Shown: piece by piece, positions 6,951 through 10,779 of the stretch
How the letters are laid out: each line of letters starts with the position of its first letter
Numbering within the stretch: position 1 is the stretch's first letter
Source of the DNA: Fen-1077 sp964462865
Lineage (GTDB): Bacteria > Chloroflexota > Dehalococcoidia > Dehalococcoidales > RBG-16-60-22
Reading direction: 5' to 3'
Assembly (NCBI GenBank): GCA_964462865.1
Contig: CAYWZO010000057.1
Span: forward strand, 1-10,779
Length of the DNA: 10,779 nt
Notes under the pieces: model-generated
The model's database searches: none
What the model was told of the DNA's origin: nothing
Seen by the model: only the letters and a program-made list of their open reading frames with translations
Program-made: the position numbers and the translations under genes

Positions 6951-7000
6951 CACGGCCTGGTGCGTTAGCGTGTGGCTGAATTCCGGCTGGGGAAAAAGAA

Positions 7001-7073
7001 TGCCCCCAATGGAATTCGAATCCATGTTACCGGCTTGAAAGGCCGATGTCCTAGGCCACTAGACGATGGGGGC
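7001..7073 (-). tRNA. tRNA-Glu (anticodon UUC)
   Basis: The minus strand gives a complete 73-nt cloverleaf. The acceptor strands GCCCCCA (7073-7067) and TGGGGGC (7008-7002) pair fully and the discriminator is A. The D-arm region reads TCGTCTAGTGGCCTAGGAC, typical of glutamate tRNAs. The anticodon loop CTTTCAA carries TTC at positions 34-36. The T-arm is ATGGA-TTCGAAT-TCCAT. CCA is not encoded. TTCTTTTT follows immediately and could serve as a simple termination signal. The gene is transcribed divergently from dnaG. Confidence 0.95.
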
Positions 7074-7083
7074 TTACCAGTTA

Positions 7084-7112
7084 AGTATAGCAAAGAAACT
7101 TTTGCCGGACAA
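7084..7112 (-). promoter_or_regulatory. Sigma-70 promoter of tRNA-Glu
   Basis: On the minus strand TTGTCC (7112-7107) and TATACT (7089-7084) are separated by exactly 17 bp. The -10 box ends 10 bp before the first base of the tRNA, so transcription would begin only a few bases upstream of the mature 5' end. Position, spacing and box quality all fit a stable-RNA promoter. Confidence 0.65.
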
Positions 7113-7192
7113 CGTTCGCTGCCTGAAGGCGACAGGTTTGGATGGCTGAATAATCGGTGATAATGATTTAAGAAGAATTATTGAAAAAGTAG

Positions 7193-7198
7193 TATAAT
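7193..7198 (+). promoter_or_regulatory. -10 box (TATAAT) of the dnaG-rpoD operon
   Basis: A consensus TATAAT lies in an AT-rich stretch 17 bp before the dnaG ATG. No good -35 box is found 16-18 bp upstream (the sequence there is like AAGAAG). Initiation from it would leave a leader of only about 8-12 nt, and no Shine-Dalgarno sequence precedes dnaG. It is therefore either a weak promoter giving a nearly leaderless mRNA or a chance match in AT-rich DNA. Confidence 0.4.
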
Positions 7199-7215
7199 AT
7201 ATAGCCTCTGGTATT

Positions 7216-8958
7216 ATGAGCGCTATCGATGAAATCAAACAAAAAATAGATATCGCCGAGGTCATCGGCCAGTACACCACGCTGAAAAAAGCCGGCCGCA
7301 ACCTCACGGCGCTGTGCCCGTTTCATAGTGAAAAACACCCCTCCTTTTTCGTCTACCCGGAACGGCAGAGCTGGCACTGCTTCGGTGCCTGCAATACCGG
7401 CGGCGACGTCTTCTCCTTCATCATGAAGAAAGAAGGCATTGACTTCGGCGAGGCGCTGCGTCTGCTGGCGCAGCGGGCGGGCGTCGTCCTGCCGGCGCGC
7501 ACCGAACCGGGCATTAAAAAAGAGGAGAAAGAAGAGCTCTACCGCGCCAATGAAGCGGCCGCCCTGTATTTTAACAACCTGCTCCTCAACGCCCCGGCGG
7601 CGGAGAAGGCGCGCGACTACATCGCCAAACGCGGGTTCACCCCCGGGACCGTGGCCGATTTCCAGCTCGGTTTCAGCCTCGATTCATGGGAAGCCCTGAA
7701 AACGCACCTCCTGGAAAGGGGCCATCGCGAGGCCGACCTGCTGACCGCCGGTCTCCTCTACCAGGCGGAGGACGGCCGCACTCACGACCGCTTCCGCGGC
7801 AAGCTCATGGTTCCCATCCGCGATAGTCGCGGCCGGGTTACGGGCTTCGGCGCCAGGGTGCTGGACGACTCCTTGCCCAAGTACGTCAACTCCCCCCAGA
7901 CCCCCACCTTCGATAAAAGCGCCACGCTTTACGGCATCGACCGTGCCGCCGCGGCGATAAGACAGCAGGACATGGCCATCATCATGGAAGGCTATATGGA
8001 CGTCATCACCGCTCACCAGAACGGTATCACCAACGTTGTCGCCTCCATGGGCACGGCGATTACCGAAACCCAGGTGAGTACCCTAAAAAAATTGAGCCGG
8101 AACCTGGTCCTGGCCATGGATGCCGATGCCGCCGGCGAGGAGGCCATGCTGCGAACCGTGGGCTACGAGAATATCCTTAATTCGGAAATACGGGTCGTCA
8201 TTATGCCGGAGGGTAAAGACCCTGACGATGTTATCCGCGAGGACATCAATAACTGGCAGAAGCTGGTCAGCCGCGCCGTGCCGCTGGTAGATTTTATGTT
8301 TGAAAAGGATACCTTAAAGCTCGACCTGACCGCTGCCCGGGACAAGTCCCTCGCCGTGGAAAAACTGCTGCCGGTACTGGCCGGTATCAATGACCCCATC
8401 CGCCAGGCGCATTACCTGCAAAAGCTCGCCGGCCTGGTCAAAGTGGACATGAATACCATCAAGTTAGCGTTAAGCCGTTTGAAGCAGCCACCGGCCAGAC
8501 GCCGGGCGGCGCCCCCCGCGCCGGTGCTTCACCTCGCCAAAGACCGGCCGGAAGAATACTGCCTGGCCCTGCTTTTACAGAACCCGGAGCTCAACGAACA
8601 CCTGGAAGAGCTTGATGCGGAATATTTTGAAAACAGTGAAAACCGGGTCATACTCACGGCGTACAAAGATACCCCCGATGTGGTATCATTAAAAGAGCGG
8701 GTAGACCCGGCCATTCACGAACATCTCGATACCATCATTAACCGGAGCCTGCCGGCGTTAAGGAACAACCTCGGGCTGAAATTCATTGATTGCGTTCTGG
8801 AACTCCGGAAGAGATACCTGAAAAGCCTGGCGGCCCGCCAGGCCGAGTCAGGTGCCATAGAAGATGACCAGGCCTGGCTTGAAAAAGATTTGGAAACCAT
8901 CAGGCGCCAGTTGAAAGAACTTGACGCGCGCCGGAGTAGAAAGCATAATTCTTCTTAG
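7216..8958 (+). CDS. dnaG: DNA primase DnaG
   Basis: DnaG makes the RNA primers for chromosomal replication together with the DnaB helicase. The 580-residue length is normal. Residues about 30-90 form the CHC2 zinc domain with Cys34, His37, Cys55 and Cys59; the last pair is spaced C-F-G-A-C, one residue more than the usual CxxC. Residues about 115-245 are the RNA-polymerase-like core start (RFRGKLMVPIRD near 192-203, PKYVNSPQTPTFDKS near 221-235). The Toprim motifs follow: Glu258 in MEGYMD, Asp302 and Asp304 in MDADAAG, and GKDPDD near 333-338. From about residue 440 comes the helical helicase-interacting region, with a charged coiled-coil-like end. The ATG at 7216 gives the standard N-terminus but lacks a ribosome binding site. 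rpoD starts 19 bp downstream, as in the macromolecular-synthesis operon of many bacteria, although rpsU is not upstream. Confidence 0.97.
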   Translation: MSAIDEIKQKIDIAEVIGQYTTLKKAGRNLTALCPFHSEKHPSFFVYPERQSWHCFGACNTGGDVFSFIMKKEGIDFGEALRLLAQRAGVVLPARTEPGIKKEEKEELYRANEAAALYFNNLLLNAPAAEKARDYIAKRGFTPGTVADFQLGFSLDSWEALKTHLLERGHREADLLTAGLLYQAEDGRTHDRFRGKLMVPIRDSRGRVTGFGARVLDDSLPKYVNSPQTPTFDKSATLYGIDRAAAAIRQQDMAIIMEGYMDVITAHQNGITNVVASMGTAITETQVSTLKKLSRNLVLAMDADAAGEEAMLRTVGYENILNSEIRVVIMPEGKDPDDVIREDINNWQKLVSRAVPLVDFMFEKDTLKLDLTAARDKSLAVEKLLPVLAGINDPIRQAHYLQKLAGLVKVDMNTIKLALSRLKQPPARRRAAPPAPVLHLAKDRPEEYCLALLLQNPELNEHLEELDAEYFENSENRVILTAYKDTPDVVSLKERVDPAIHEHLDTIINRSLPALRNNLGLKFIDCVLELRKRYLKSLAARQAESGAIEDDQAWLEKDLETIRRQLKELDARRSRKHNSS

Positions 8959-8977
8959 ATAGTACAAGGAGCTGATT

Positions 8978-10519
<1,542 letters not shown>

Positions 10520-10528
10520 ATACGGGTT

Positions 10529-10695
10529 TGTCATTGCGAGGAGCGCCCTTACTCACCGAATANNNNNNNNNNNNNNNNNNNNNNNNNNNNNNNNNNNNNN
10601 NNNNNNNNNNNNNNNNNNNNNNNNNNNNNNNNNNNNNNNNNNNNNNNNNNNNNNNNNNNNNNAATGGATGTTCATCGGGATGGCTCGCAATGACA
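10529..10695. repeat. Intergenic repeat with 12-bp inverted ends (REP/MITE-like), interrupted by the gap
   Basis: TGTCATTGCGAG at 10529-10540 and CTCGCAATGACA at 10684-10695 are perfect inverted repeats, starting 10 bp after the rpoD stop. Sequences beginning GTCATTGCGAGGAGCG are, from general knowledge, a recurrent dispersed palindromic element in many bacterial genomes, including Chloroflexota and Deltaproteobacteria. The interior is mostly the 100-N gap, so length and content are unknown. No coding is visible in it. A third copy of the end occurs at 10746-10757. If single-stranded, the ends would pair and might also stop or protect the rpoD transcript. Confidence 0.6.
10563..10662. other. 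Assembly gap (100 Ns)
   Basis: There are exactly 100 Ns, the usual convention for a scaffold gap of unknown size. Only 117 bases lie to its right in this window. The gap falls inside a dispersed repeat, the normal reason for an assembly break. Confidence 0.98.
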
Positions 10696-10704
10696 GGTTA
10701 AATG

Positions 10705-10779
10705 GCAGCCGCAAGCTGAAGGATTATCTGGAGTAAATACGGGTTTGTCATTGCGAGGAGCGCCCTTACTCACCGAATA
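10705..10779 (+). repeat. 75-bp direct repeat, copy 2 (fragment of the rpoD 3' end)
   Basis: This repeats the last ten rpoD codons (SRKLKDYLE-stop; TAA at 10734-10736) and the following intergenic 43 bp. It is preceded by unrelated repeat-end sequence, so it is not a functional gene. It is either a scaffolding artefact, for example a strain-variant contig end joined after the gap, or a true short duplication linked to the palindromic element. The one synonymous difference shows it is not a literal duplicate of the same reads. Confidence 0.85.

Overview
The window looks like a chromosomal piece of an uncultured bacterium, most likely Chloroflexota and probably a Dehalococcoidia-type lineage. 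This is inferred from three things: the moderately high GC content with scattered AT-rich promoters; the dnaG-rpoD pair beside a tRNA-Glu, with a DnaG zinc finger of the C-F-G-A-C type; and the mix of CoA-ester enzymes and a URO-D-like methyltransferase paralogue. A run of exactly 100 Ns near the right end shows that it comes from a scaffolded draft assembly, probably metagenomic.

Region 1 (1-3895, + strand) is a compact CoA-ester operon. After the tail of an unidentified gene comes a 26-bp perfect palindrome. Then follow an HMG-CoA-synthase-like protein fused to a C-terminal zinc-ribbon/OB-fold (DUF35) domain, an SCP2-type thiolase, and a beta-keto acid cleavage enzyme (BKACE, formerly DUF849). 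The gaps are only 18 and 19 bp and each gene has its own ribosome binding site. A small gene with a perfect AAGGAGG site follows and appears to be broken by a one-base frameshift. Together these suggest carbon-carbon bond formation or cleavage on beta-keto acids or acyl-CoAs; the substrate cannot be read from sequence.

Region 2 (3916-6853, - strand) holds two genes that converge on region 1. One is the alpha-type part of an NDP-forming acyl-CoA synthetase with its phospho-histidine but no ATP-grasp half. The other is a URO-D-superfamily protein that resembles MtaA/CmuA-type methyltransferases rather than HemE. The acyl-CoA synthetase could link CoA thioesters to ATP, which fits the theme of region 1.

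Region 3 (6854-10519) is housekeeping. A tRNA-Glu(UUC) gene with a good promoter runs leftward. DNA primase (dnaG) and the principal sigma factor (rpoD) run rightward, 19 bp apart. This is the core of the classical macromolecular-synthesis operon, without rpsU.

Region 4 (10520-10779) is an intergenic repeat carrying TGTCATTGCGAG/CTCGCAATGACA inverted ends. It is interrupted by the 100-N gap and followed by a 75-bp near-exact second copy of the rpoD 3' end, which is most likely an assembly artefact at a repeat.

The best candidate for something undescribed is the three-gene HMGCS-like/DUF35 fusion, SCP2-thiolase and BKACE cluster. In it the synthase-like protein keeps the nucleophilic cysteine but seems to have lost the other HMG-CoA synthase catalytic residues.
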